A stretch of 64,000 nt of DNA, from assembly GCA_043228905.1 (NCBI GenBank), contig JBHGNT010000016.1:7812001-7876000 (forward strand), read 5' to 3'. The notes below the pieces were generated by a model, which had not been told where the DNA came from, made no database searches, and worked only from the letters and a program-made list of their open reading frames with translations. This document shows, in pieces, positions 1-10,332 of this stretch. The stretch's first letter is position 1. Each line of letters starts with the position of its first letter. This stretch comes from Azolla caroliniana (Eukaryota > Polypodiophyta). A program made the position numbers and the translations under genes.

Positions 1-208
1 GCACGAGCCGTTGTACTACTGTCGTGATCTCCGACATCTCGCGTTGTTCTTGTAGCATTCTCTCGAACATCATCATCATCATGTTCATCGCCTCTTGTTG
101 ATTCTCCATCTCCTTGCCACCCGCCTTCACGTCGGGTTCACCAACTGTGTCGTGCCTTTCGGCTCCGGATCGTTGCGTGAGTCGGGTGGGAACCACCGGG
201 GTTTTGGA
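1..208 (-). pseudogene. N-terminal fragment of a retrotransposon gag, running off the left edge
   Basis: On the minus strand a frame is open from a stop at 209-211 to the window edge. Its only early ATG is at 109-107, followed by MENQQEAMNMMMMMF and then ERMLQEQREM, a Met/Gln/Glu-rich helical stretch typical of the start of gypsy gag proteins. The residues before the ATG (open but without another ATG) include PTRLTQRSGAER. Too little is visible to place a clade. The sequence upstream of this gag (about 150-215) shows a weak resemblance to 41960-42000 inside the 965-bp insertion, so both may come from the same family. It could also be an unrelated coding fragment. Confidence 0.4.
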
Positions 209-215
209 CTAGGAG

Positions 216-722
216 GAGGAAGAATTTGAGACTATTATAATTATGAGTAGATTATTAGAAACTTGTGAATCCCACAAGTATAATGTATTTTATTGATTAA
301 TATTTATGTAAGAATATGTATTTAGATTGATAGAGAAAGATATAGAAATCTCGTGAATCCCACGAGTATAGTTTGTTAATTGGTGTTTTAGGAAATATAT
401 CCAATTTCCCAAATATTTCACACACTATTACATTGTGCTCCCCATCCTTATGTAGTGATGGGAGAGACTAAGCATAGCTACATGCTTTTTTTTCTAATAT
501 GTTCATGCACACTAAATATGCATGTGATGCTTTTCTAATCCTTGCTTTTATTTGCTAAATATAGTGCTCATGCACGCTAGATGTGCACGAGTCACTTTTT
601 AGTTGCTTACGTTTTTTTCTATAAAATATTCACACACTCTAAAAATGCACGATTTACCTTTTAATAAAGGTAAGCGCAAATAAAGCACTTATAGTTATTA
701 AATCTATTTATAGAACACTAAA
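216..722. other. AT-rich gene-free stretch with two related hairpins
   Basis: No reading frame of note. Positions 261-279 form a hairpin with 7-bp arms (ACTTGTG / CACAAGT) around loop AATCC. Positions 350-366 form a second one (CTCGTG / CACGAG) around the same loop. Probably LTR or untranslated leader of the gag fragment at the left edge, but I see no primer-binding site or paired LTR. Confidence 0.4.
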
Positions 723-795
723 GATAAGGTAGCATAATGGTAAGGTTGAGGTTTGGCTACGTGGAGGTACAGGGTTCGAATCCTGCCCTATGCAC
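723..795 (+). other. tRNA-like sequence (degenerate; possible SINE head)
   Basis: An A-box-like motif (TAGCATAATGGTAAGG) is followed about 40 bases later by a perfect B-box-like GGTTCGAATCC, then an AT-rich tail. The acceptor and T stems do not pair well, so this is not a credible functional tRNA. It resembles the tRNA-derived head of a SINE or a tRNA-like promoter inside an LTR. A similar arrangement occurs at 42266-42334. Confidence 0.4.
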
Positions 796-858
796 GTGAT
801 AAATATCTTGATATATTATTTTATTTATTTATATGTAATTAAATCGGTTATATTATTT

Positions 859-3800
859 TTACTTTTTCACGTAGTGTACGAAATACACTACGACAACGCA
901 GTCCCGAACGAAGTGATATCGAACGTCGATATGTTTGGAGGCGTTGTGGTGAACCGGATTTCTCGACAAGGCAACAGCACCTTGACTGTCGCTATAGACA
1001 ACTGGAGCCGAGTCATGGTCGACTTGCCGAAACGTGTGCGCCAGCCGGCCGAGCCACAAAGCTTCTTTTGCAGCGTCGGACGCAACTACATATTCTGCTT
1101 CGGTCGTTGAGGTCGCTGTGCACTCCTGAAGTTTCGACTTCCATGAAATTGCTCCATTGCCGAATTTGAAGCAGTATCCAGTTGTTGATTTCCGACTGTC
1201 TATACAGCCGGCGAAGTCCGAGTCGGTGTAACCGACTACGCCTGAGGTTCGGTTCGGACCGAAAAGAATGCCGTGGTCTTTTGTGCCAGCCAGATATTTG
1301 AACACATGCTTGACTGCGTTCCAATGCGATCGGCCAGGATTGTGCATAAATCTGCTAACGACTCCTACGGCATGAGAGATATCAGGCCGTGTCGCGACCA
1401 TCAGGTACATAAGGGAGCCGACTGCCGGTGCATACGGTACCGACTTCATATCTTCCCCCTCCGGACCGGATGTCGGGCAGTCTCGCTGAGAGAGCCGAAG
1501 ATTCATGGGGAGCGGGGTTGAAGCAGATTTGGCTGATTTCATGTTGAAGCGTTCCAAGACTCGTCCGATATAGTCGGTCTGAGACAAAAAAAGATGTCGT
1601 TTATCGCGATGCCGACTAATCTTCATGCCAAGGATGTGTCGTGCCGGACCGAGGTCCTTCATGGCAAACTTCAACCGCAGTTGCCGAATGAGATCGGCAA
1701 GTTCGCCCGCGTGGCGTCCAGAAATTAGCATGTCGTCCACGTAGATGATGAGGAAGATGGGTGATCCATCTTGAGCTGTGTTGGTAAAAAGACAATGGTC
1801 CTCATCGCTTTTTGAGAAGCCGATCGATTGGATGAAGTCGTCGAACTTCTTGTACCATTGTCGCGGTGCCTGTTTGAGGCCGTATAGACTCTTCCTGAGT
1901 CGGCAGACTAGATGTTCTTGGCCAGGTGCCACGAAGTCTTTTGGTTGCTCCATATAAATTTCCTCTTCAAGATCACCATGGAGGAAGGCTGTTTTGACAT
2001 CTAGCTGAATCAGCTCCAAGTTGTCGGCTGCCACTACGCCGAGTAAAAAACGAAGGGTTGTCATTTTCACCACTGGTGAAAAAATCTCATCGAAGTCGAC
2101 GCCATATTCTTGTCGGAAGCCCTTCGCAACTAATCTGGCCTTGTACTTTGGGGTGGTCGAATCAAACGTCTCTTTTAGTCGATAAACCCACTTGCAAGGA
2201 AGAGCACGTCGATTCTTAGGTAGTTCGACCAGATCCCAAGTCTTGTTTGCCCGAATGGAGTGCATTTCCGACTCCATCGCCAGATGCCAGGTGGCTGAAT
2301 CGACAGATGTCGATGCTTCTTCGTAAGACGTCAGTTCGCCGGCGTCGGTGAAGAAAATTCCAGGAGAATACCTCTCCGGAGGTTGCGACAGTCTCTCGGA
2401 TCGTCGAGGTATGATTGGACTGGTCGCATCGGGTATCGAGGTCAGATGGTCCGAAAGCGAATCATTCGGCTGTCCCGAGTCAGAGTTGTCTGAGTCGGTA
2501 GTGTAAGGTTCAGCTACCCGTGAAGCTGACCGTGTGTTAAGAGCGGGGCCTTCTTGAAGGGTCGGCACATCGGAAAATGTTACCCTTCGGACTTCGATCG
2601 GTTTTTCGACTGATGGGTTCATAGCCGACTCGTTGAACACAACGTCCGAACTTCGAACGATTTGTCTGCGTTCGGGGTCCCAGAGTCGGTATCCCATTTC
2701 GCCGTCGGATCCATATCCAAGGAAAATGCATTTCCTGGACCGAGGTGCAAGTTTTCGGCGATCATCTTTCGGAATAAGGGCGTATGCCTCGCATCCGAAG
2801 ATCCTCAGCTTGTCGTAATTCGGCTTACTGCCGATCCATAGTTCCTGAGGAATTTGAAGTCCTAGAGGTCTGCTTGGCGACATATTGATTATGTGTACTG
2901 CCGTGAGTAGAGCCTCTGCCCAGAAGCCATCCGACAGTCCGGAGTGTTGGAGCATAGAAACTATCCGTTCTTGGATTGTCCGATTCATGCGTTCGGCAAT
3001 CCCGTTTTGCTCCGGACAGTGTGGTGCCGTAAATTCACGTCGGATGCCGCGTTGTCGGCAGAATTTGACGAATTCTTCTGATTTGAACTCTCCCCCATTG
3101 TTGGTCCGAAAGCATTTCAGTTTTCGGTCAGTTTGATTTTCTACCATAGCGAGCCAATCGGAGAAGATCGAGAAGACACGATCTTTGGTGCGAATTGGAT
3201 AAGCCCACACCTTTCGAGTCGAATCGTCAATAAAACTGACGAAGTAAGAGGCACCGCCGAGAGACTGATGCGGCATTGGGCCACAGACGTCCGAGTGGAC
3301 TAAATCGAGAGGTCTCGTTTCTCTTGGTGCTGATGTCGGGTGTGATGCGGCTGCTTGTTTGCCATACTGGCAATGTTCGCAGAATTGATGGTCTGAGAAG
3401 GAGAGTTTAGGAATGTATCCGGCTCTAGATAGGTGCGTAATGCCGGCCTTGCTGAGGTGTCCTAATCTTCTGTGCCATAGTGATGACACGGGAATATCCA
3501 CCAAAAACAGGTTACCCTCTCTGAGCGTAACATGTAACGGATACAGTGAGTGTATCTTTGGTCCTCTAGCAAGCAGGAGGTTCCCCCTGTGGAGTGTCCA
3601 CCCTCCCGAAGAAAAATCGGCACGAATGCCGTCTTCATCTAGTTGTCCGATTGAGATCAATGGCCTTGAGAGCTCGGGTACATGTCGGACATTGTGAAGT
3701 ACAAGTGTAGAGCCACCTGCAAGGTTGAGCTCTACTGTGCCGATTCCAATGATGTCACAGTGTTGCGAGTTGCCGACTCGAACTGAGTCGGAGTGACGGA

Positions 3801-4791
3801 TCGTATATTGCCGAAATTGGGATCGATGAGGAGTCACGTGAAATGACGCGCCCGAATCTAAGAGCCATGTGCTCGATTCTTCAGTCGTGAGCAGAACTTC
3901 TGATCCGACTGGGTTTTCGATTGATAGTATATTCGGGTCGTTTGGTAGCACATCAGCTGAGAAGCTGACGTAATTGATCTCCTCATGCCGGCCACTCTTC
4001 TTGTCTGATTTCTGAGACTTGTCGTTCTTGTTCTTGAGTGCGCGGCAGTCGGCCTTGATGTGTCCGGGTTTCTTGCAATAGTTGCAGATTCGATTATCCC
4101 GTGACTGGCTCCGTCTTCGCTGATTGTTCGGCTGCCGTGAGGAATCTCTTCCTCGTATGTTCGATCGGTCTGTCGAACCTTGTACTACATAAGCGTCGTC
4201 TGTTGAGTCTTTGGCGAAAGACTTTCTCCGAGCTGCTTCGGTCAGGATTGCGCTCGTGACTTCAGAGTATTTAACAGCCGTGGTTGACGCGTTGCACACG
4301 GTTGTGACGAAAGTTTCCCATGATGAGGGAAGGCTACTCATGAGTATCATTGCTCTGAGTTCATCCTCGATTGCCGTCCCCTGAGATGAGATTTGGGAGC
4401 TTATGCTTTCGTACTCATTGAGATGTGCTTGAACCGAATCGGATTCTTTCATCCGCAAGTTGTAGAGGCGCCGGATCAGAAACATCTTTGTTGCAGCGAC
4501 CTTCTTTTCGTAAGTGTCCGACAGTGTTTTCCACAGTTCGAATGCTGTCGTACACGATTGCACCGTAAAGTATACCGATTCCGATAGGTGCATTCGAATC
4601 GTGGCGCGGACGATTCTGTCCAGCTTCTGCCACTCAATTGGTTTGTATCCTTCTGGAGGTTCTTCATTTTCGATGGGATCGATTTGCCCCTTGACTATGA
4701 GATAGTCCTGCATTTGCTCCTTCCAGAAGTTGAAGTTCGATCCATCGAACTTTCGTAGACTCATTTCTGACGAGCCGGATGTTGATGCCAT
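859..4791 (-). CDS. Ty1/copia Gag-Pol polyprotein, single open frame, 3' truncated
   Basis: One uninterrupted frame of about 1310 codons from the ATG at 4791 (a TTG precedes it). Domains in order: UBN2-type gag (about residues 10-200), zinc knuckle CNYCKKPGHIKADC (about 234), protease WLLDSGASFHV (about 307), pre-integrase RRLGH and CEHCQYGK, integrase with HSDVCGP (about 498) and NGIAER (about 597), reverse transcriptase with YVDDM (about 1015), and RNase H with TDSDFAG (about 1188). The RNase H ends abruptly at FVRD and runs into unrelated sequence near position 890; the usual tail, the polypurine tract and the 3' LTR are missing. The second integrase aspartate is replaced: the motif reads RTNNGGE where the family has an SDNGGE-type motif. 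The frame is therefore intact but the integrase is probably dead. It lies downstream of the LTR at 5515-5822 and is inserted next to a gypsy gag. Confidence 0.93.
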   Translation of the reverse strand: MASTSGSSEMSLRKFDGSNFNFWKEQMQDYLIVKGQIDPIENEEPPEGYKPIEWQKLDRIVRATIRMHLSESVYFTVQSCTTAFELWKTLSDTYEKKVAATKMFLIRRLYNLRMKESDSVQAHLNEYESISSQISSQGTAIEDELRAMILMSSLPSSWETFVTTVCNASTTAVKYSEVTSAILTEAARRKSFAKDSTDDAYVVQGSTDRSNIRGRDSSRQPNNQRRRSQSRDNRICNYCKKPGHIKADCRALKNKNDKSQKSDKKSGRHEEINYVSFSADVLPNDPNILSIENPVGSEVLLTTEESSTWLLDSGASFHVTPHRSQFRQYTIRHSDSVRVGNSQHCDIIGIGTVELNLAGGSTLVLHNVRHVPELSRPLISIGQLDEDGIRADFSSGGWTLHRGNLLLARGPKIHSLYPLHVTLREGNLFLVDIPVSSLWHRRLGHLSKAGITHLSRAGYIPKLSFSDHQFCEHCQYGKQAAASHPTSAPRETRPLDLVHSDVCGPMPHQSLGGASYFVSFIDDSTRKVWAYPIRTKDRVFSIFSDWLAMVENQTDRKLKCFRTNNGGEFKSEEFVKFCRQRGIRREFTAPHCPEQNGIAERMNRTIQERIVSMLQHSGLSDGFWAEALLTAVHIINMSPSRPLGLQIPQELWIGSKPNYDKLRIFGCEAYALIPKDDRRKLAPRSRKCIFLGYGSDGEMGYRLWDPERRQIVRSSDVVFNESAMNPSVEKPIEVRRVTFSDVPTLQEGPALNTRSASRVAEPYTTDSDNSDSGQPNDSLSDHLTSIPDATSPIIPRRSERLSQPPERYSPGIFFTDAGELTSYEEASTSVDSATWHLAMESEMHSIRANKTWDLVELPKNRRALPCKWVYRLKETFDSTTPKYKARLVAKGFRQEYGVDFDEIFSPVVKMTTLRFLLGVVAADNLELIQLDVKTAFLHGDLEEEIYMEQPKDFVAPGQEHLVCRLRKSLYGLKQAPRQWYKKFDDFIQSIGFSKSDEDHCLFTNTAQDGSPIFLIIYVDDMLISGRHAGELADLIRQLRLKFAMKDLGPARHILGMKISRHRDKRHLFLSQTDYIGRVLERFNMKSAKSASTPLPMNLRLSQRDCPTSGPEGEDMKSVPYAPAVGSLMYLMVATRPDISHAVGVVSRFMHNPGRSHWNAVKHVFKYLAGTKDHGILFGPNRTSGVVGYTDSDFAGCIDSRKSTTGYCFKFGNGAISWKSKLQECTATSTTEAEYVVASDAAKEALWLGRLAHTFRQVDHDSAPVVYSDSQGAVALSRNPVHHNASKHIDVRYHFVRDCVVVVYFVHYVKK

Positions 4792-5500
4792 CAAATTTGG
4801 TTTCGGTTGACGAAGCTCGGTTCGGAGTTGACTACGAACCTTGTTGGAGTGCAGCCGGTTGGCTCACCCGATATCGTTCTAGTCAGATTTGAACCCGAGT
4901 CGGTTCGGCTTCGGATATATGTATTGTTGAACTTGCTCGAATTGACTCCGGTAACTTGAGGGACAGAACCGACTGGTCTTCCCGAATGTTGCCGAGTCGG
5001 GGTGAGCCCGGTTCGCTTCCGAATATTTATGCCGAATACCGATTATTGAAACCGATTGTCTGGACCGATTCTGCTTCGGGTGGCTGCAGCGACGAGAGAG
5101 ACGGATCCAACTGATCTTCCCGAATGTCGATCAGCCGGATGAAGCACGAATTGGGGTTGTTGTCTTGAGACTGATCTGCACCGAGTGGTTACAATGAGCG
5201 GCGAGCAGCGTTTGATGACCTCTTCGGATGCCGTTTGACCGAGTGGAGCACGATCGTGTCAATGTTGCACAAGGGGATTTCACCTCGAGCGGTTACGATC
5301 ACAAGGAATCAGAGTACAACCTGCTGGCTTACTCCAAGCGAAGATGATCTAACGCGGTGAGATGCAAGCCTCGTTTTTCTTCTTCTTCTCTCTTCTCTGT
5401 TTCTTCGAATGACGCGAATACTGTGCAGGCTGTGATGAAGCGAAGAACCGAATGCTGTGCAGGCTGAGACGACGGCCGACAGCGGGTGTTGAGGAACCTA
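4792..5500 (-). other. 5' leader of the copia element
   Basis: About 700 bases between the primer-binding site and the gag ATG on the minus strand. It is rich in short repeats around CCGAxTCGG and holds no gene. A leader this long is within the range for copia elements. Confidence 0.6.
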
Positions 5501-5512
5501 GCTCTAATACCA
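5501..5512 (-). promoter_or_regulatory. Primer-binding site (initiator tRNA-Met type)
   Basis: Read on the minus strand it is TGGTATTAGAGC, one base from the canonical plant initiator-tRNA complement TGGTATCAGAGC. It lies two bases inside the LTR that ends at 5515. Confidence 0.85.
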
Positions 5513-5514
5513 GA

Positions 5515-5601
5515 TGTTGGAGACAAGGCCGTCAATGCGGAAGAGCAAACACCATTCAATTCTGTTGAATACCTGCGTATGACAGTTTCAAGGTCGTGCA
5601 C

Positions 5602-5635
<34 letters not shown>

Positions 5636-5822
5636 GCACAAAGAGTCTTTCTATTCCATAAGACAATAATACAACCCCCAACCTTACAAAGAGGTTACAA
5701 GGTCACTATATATAGTGACCGACTTAGGGCAACTACCATTTATGTTAATTACACAAATGGCCCAAACTTGATCTTTACAAAGGGATAGTGTGAGTACGTC
5801 CATTATACACTTGTATTCGACA
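5515..5822 (-). mobile_element. 5' LTR of the minus-strand copia element
   Basis: On the minus strand it starts TGTCGAATACAAG and ends GTCTCCAACA (TG..CA, 308 bp), directly followed by the primer-binding site. A TATATA tract lies at about 5708. A GA microsatellite at 5608-5635 sits inside. No second LTR copy exists in the window because the 3' end of the element is lost. Confidence 0.8.
5608..5635 (+). repeat. GA dinucleotide microsatellite
   Basis: About 13 uninterrupted GA units inside the copia LTR. Confidence 0.95.
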
Positions 5823-5847
5823 CCCAAGGGGATATCGCAACAACAAT

Positions 5848-6466
5848 GGTCTAAGGAGGTCAGAACTGAAATGTTTCAACTGCCAAGGCCCACATATGGT
5901 TAGCGAGTGCCTAACCAAATATGAATACTACAACCGGATGGCACAACGACCACAACACCCCCCCACTCAACACACCCCCACAACCACCGGCGCAAGGTCT
6001 CACCCAACAGACGCAGGATCTTATCGAATGGTTCCAACAAGAAGCATCATGCCCAAGGTGCGGTAAGGAACACTTAGTACCTGACTGCCCAGAAAAGAAG
6101 AAAAGGGCCGGCACAAATATGTTGTCCATTGTACCATCCACGATCGACGCCAACGTCATCACACGAGCCAAGCGAGTAGCTCACAATTTAAAATACCAAG
6201 ATCAAAGTCTCCCAGTGGCCACTCGTAAGAGACGAAAATCTAGAAAAAGTACATCCACGCAAGCCTCAAAACAAGATCAAGAACCGGAGGGAGACATAGA
6301 AACATTACTCGTCAATCCTAACCAAGAGCAATCGGCACACCTAGTGGCATACCCAAACCCAATAGCTGAGAAACAAAAGGTTGAAGAATACATTAAACTC
6401 ATATGCCACGAACAGTTCGAAAAATCACTTAGTCTCCCAAGCTTAAACTTCGACCAACCGGAGTAA
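5848..6466 (+). pseudogene. gypsy gag C-terminal part with two zinc knuckles
   Basis: CFNCQGPHMVSEC at 5872-5910 is a CX2CX4HX4C knuckle, and CPRCGKEHLVPDC (about 6049-6087) is a second one. The two lie in different frames, so a frameshift separates them. The frame of the second knuckle (open from about 5921) ends at an in-frame TAA (6464-6466) and then continues open into the protease region. A basic stretch (KRRKSRKSTST) follows the second knuckle. Nucleic-acid-binding part of a Gag protein. Confidence 0.75.
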
Positions 6467-9044
6467 TGGGTAAACCCCTCACCTCCCCTCGTTGTCACAC
6501 CAACCGACACCCCCACCTGCCATCCTACCCCGATCAAAGAGGTCAACACAGCCCTACTACAACAAATCTTAAATTTAAGATTACGACTCACATTACGCGA
6601 AGTGCAGAGCTACACTGGCACCTTCGTAGCCGACAACCCCGTACTACGACCTCTACTCGCCAAGGAGATAGATTTCACACTTGAAGAACTACTCAAACTC
6701 GACATTCAACCGTGGCACAACGTCCTCCGATGCCTCAATGGTTGGCTATCAGCAAGGTATGGCAAAAGGATACACACCCATGCTCCTCATACGTCCACAG
6801 TCCTCAAGCAACCCGAAGGACCACCAGTCGATATACGCGAAGCTCACTTCGAGAGCGACGATACTAGTTTCACTCTACCAATCTGCGTCAATGATAAGAC
6901 GTGTGACGCAATCATTGACACCGAAGCAGGGGTAAGTATCGTCAGCTACGAATGTTGGTGTAAGTGGGGGAGCCCAAAAATGCTTCCTTCAGATGTCAAA
7001 CTACGAATGGCAAATGGGTCCATCCAAAGGCCGAAAGGCATGATCCTAGCCCATCACTTCACTATCCATGGAGTGGAGTTCAATCTCACCTTCGTCGTCA
7101 CAAGATCATCCAACCATGTGGCCTACGAGTGCTTACTAGGAAGACCATTCCTACGTATAAGTCGCCTGGTAATGGATTTTGGGAATGATATAATCTATAT
7201 GCGTAAAGACAACAAAACCTTTCGCATCAAAGCATACACACAAAAAGTGCATGAACAAGAAGGCAACCCTCTCATAGACGATTGTGCAGAAACCATTGAG
7301 TTCGAGAACAACCTCCTAGCGTGCAACCCCACAAAGACAATTCAACTCTTGGCCAGAGCCCAACCGTTCCCCCAAAAACCCGCCAATTCCAAAGAGGAGA
7401 ACGTACGTGAGAGAGACGACCAATTCGTCGCTTCTGAGACGTCAGAGATGAATTGGGTACACGCTCTTGCCACAACTGACGCCATGTACCCTATAGGTAC
7501 AAAGATTTGTGATGAAGACGAAGACACAATCTCTTGCTTCAACGTCACCACCCTCGGATCCCAGCGAAAACAAGTAGACGTAAAGGTAGAAGACCTGATC
7601 CAACAAGTCACATGTCCAGGTGACGCCACGACCACTCAGAAGACCTTGACAGAAGTGGACTTCCCAAAGCATTTCAAACTTGATGAACAAGAGAGTCAAG
7701 CAGTGTCTTGTAAGAGACCACAACGCACCCCCCAAAGCCTAGGAGAATTCTACGATGGACAGGCAAGGGTGAAAGAAATCAACCTCGGGAAAGGGACAGA
7801 CTCCAAACCAGTGTTCATAGCCGCATATCTCCAGTCGGACGAGGAGGCATCTTTGATCACCCTCTTCACAGAATTTAGCGACGTGTTCGCATGGTCGTAC
7901 GTCGATATGAAGGGGGTCCCAACTGAGGTCGTCACCCATAGTATCCCCATGCGAGCCGACGCCCGCCCAATCCGGCAACGACCACGCCCAATGAATCCTA
8001 ACTACGCCCAACAAGTAAAAGTCGGAATCAATAAAATGTTGGCCACAGGCATCATCGACCCGATTCGAACGAACTTCTTGGGTCTCCCCGATTGTAGTCG
8101 TCCCGAAGAAAAACGGCCAAATACGCATATGTGTCGACTATCGCCAAGTCAACGAAGCCACCATCAAGGACAACTACCTGGTTCCCTACATCGAGCATCT
8201 CCTTGAAAGAATTGTGGGAGCTGAAGCTTATAGCTTCATCGACGGGTTCTCGGGGTACAACCAAATCTCTGTGGTACTTGAGGATCAACACAAGACAGCC
8301 TTCGGCACCGAATTTGGTACGTTCGCGTATAAGAAAATGCCTTTCGGACTCACGAGTGCCTTGAGCACCTACCAAAGAGCGGCGGAACATATCTTCGCAG
8401 CAAGGTTACGACAAGGGGTGGAGTCTTATGTTGAAGACTTATGCTGCCATTCGAAGTGGCATGATCACATGGCGCTATTCCACTTGACGTTCGAAAAATT
8501 CTGGGCCTATCAACTCTCTCTCAACCCACTCAAGTGTCAGTTCTGGGTCAAGCACGGATTAATATTAGGGCACGTTGTGTCCCGCCATGGGATCTTGACC
8601 AATGAGGCAAAAGTAAAACTCATACTCGACATGCCACCTCCCATGAACGAGAAACAACTACGAGGGTTCATGGGATACACAAGTTACTATAGACGCTTCA
8701 TTAAGATGTTCACATACAAGGCCAAACCGCTCAACGCCCTACTAAAGCAGTTCGCTTGGACAAAAGAATGCACACACTCCTTCAAGCTCTTGAAAGAGTG
8801 CCTAACTAAGGTCCCCATCCTCCGGTCCCCAGATTGGACCAAAGAATTCCACGTTCACATCGACGCTTCCGCCTTCGCGATTGGTGCAGTGGTAGCTCAA
8901 CCCGGTGAAGGGGCACTCAACCTACCGGTCACCTTTGCTAGTCGCCAACTAAACGCCGCGGAACAAAATTACTCCACGACAGAATGGGAAGCTTTGGCCA
9001 TGGTTTACAACGTAAAAAAATTCCGCCACTACCTCTTAGCGTGA
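6467..9044 (+). pseudogene. gypsy protease, reverse transcriptase and RNase H (broken)
   Basis: Protease region: the active-site motif reads AIIDTEAGVSIVS, so the Gly of DTGA is changed to Glu; ECLLGRPFLR closes the domain. RT: a frameshift at about 8080-8095 splits it. Downstream come VCVDYRQVN-type sequence, SFIDGFSGYNQI, KKMPFGLT, and YVEDL in place of YVDD (a catalytic Asp changed to Glu). RNase H: HVHIDASAFAIG, SRQLNAAEQNYSTTEWEALA, then a stop (TGA at about 9042) before the expected DHQALLYL, which is still present downstream in the same frame. Two damaged catalytic sites, a frameshift and a stop make this non-functional. Confidence 0.88.
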
Positions 9045-10332
9045 TGGTTCTCGTTTTTTGTAGACCATCAGGCCCTACTCTACCTGGTAAATAAAATTCA
9101 CGCCACCGGACGAATCTCACGATGGATTGTAACGTTACTCGAGTTCGACTTCAAGGTAGTGGTGAGAAAAGGAAAAGATCATGTACTCACGATGGATTGT
9201 AACGTTACTCCTCCAGTCCAGCCTCTGGTGGCCAACACTTTTCATAGACACACACGAGTATGTACGCCGTTGTGATGAGTGCCAACGTTTCAAACACCCA
9301 CTAAAAGCGGATTTCAATACGTTAAACCCGGTGCTAGCATGGCAACCATTCGAGAAATGGGGTATCGACTTTATCGGCCCGATCAGCCTAGCTTCCAACC
9401 TCAACTGATACATAGGAACCGCCACTGACTACGCTACCAAGTGGGTAGAAGTTAAAGCTTGCATAAACACCAATGCGCGTAGCACCGCCAAGTTCCTATA
9501 TGAAAATGTCATAGTACGGTTTGGATGCCCGCTCGAAATCATTAGCGAGCAAGGCTCCCATTTCCTCAATGAAGTGATACCACATCTACTAGGCAAATTT
9601 ATGGTGACACACCGCAAGAGCTCTCCTTATTACCCAGATTGCAATGGGCAAGCGGAAAGCACGAATAAGGTGTTATGCGTAGTGCTCACAAAGACAATCG
9701 CCGCCTCACAGTCTAATTGGAGCACCAAACTCCAAGCAGTAGTGTATGGACAAGAAGCAGTATTACCCATCGAGTTCCTGGTCCCCAACGTCAGGATACC
9801 TGTACAAGAACGATGGGACGGGGACCCCCTCCTGTCACGTCTAGAGAACTTGGAACGGCTAACCGAAACTCGCCTTCTCGCGTTCCAAGCACTCTTGGCA
9901 GAGAAAGCCAATAGAAAGGTGTGGCACGACAATAAAGTAAGGAACAAAGATCTCGCTGAAGAAGACATGGCCCTCAAATTCGCCTCCCAACAGCACAAGA
10001 AGAAGCTTAAGTTACGTGGTGAGGGCCCATATGTGATCTCAAAGATTACCAAGACAGGAGCATGTTGCCTACACGTGCTCGAAGGCCTCGACGTCCCCAG
10101 ATTCATCAATGGGAGCAAGCTCAAACATTACGACGGACCCCTCACCCTTGAGGCTCTACTCGCGGCTCGGCAACGAGAAGTAGAAGCCAAACTTAAGGCC
10201 TCTGAAGGCCGAATGGCCCGGCTCGAAATCGACCTTCGCAATATGCAAGTGAAATTGAAGCGACAAGGGCACACCCATCCGGCAGCCATGGCTAAGGCGG
10301 TCAACTCTAATGAAGGAGCAATAAAACTATAG
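9045..10332 (+). pseudogene. gypsy integrase (broken) with C-terminal extension
   Basis: The HHCC zinc finger is only partly readable (YVRRCDECQRFKHP). The core has GIDFIGPI (first Asp), TDYATKWVEVKA, IISEQGSHF (second Asp changed to Glu) and NGQAESTNK (Glu). A stop (TGA) follows ASNLN near 9406. The stretch between SNWSTKLQ and YGQEAVLPIEF is missing relative to the family, an internal deletion of about 30 residues. The C-terminal part has LRGEGPYVISKI and then a charged helical tail (LEALLAARQREVEAKLKASE) ending at TAG 10330. No chromodomain is seen. Confidence 0.85.
9117..9210 (+). repeat. Two direct copies of a 24-bp sequence inside the RNase H/IN junction
   Basis: The 24 bases at 9117-9140 recur exactly at 9187-9210, 70 bp apart. 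The second copy sits where the integrase zinc-finger region should begin, so the repeat probably marks a short duplication or a template switch that scrambled this junction. Confidence 0.8.

Noticed and set aside
723-795. A functional tRNA gene
   Set aside because: A and B boxes are present but acceptor and T stems do not pair; same verdict for 42266-42334 and 46675-46745.
5921-6171. Cys/Trp-rich minus-strand ORF
   Set aside because: Shadow of the plus-strand gag with its zinc knuckle and Pro-rich stretch.
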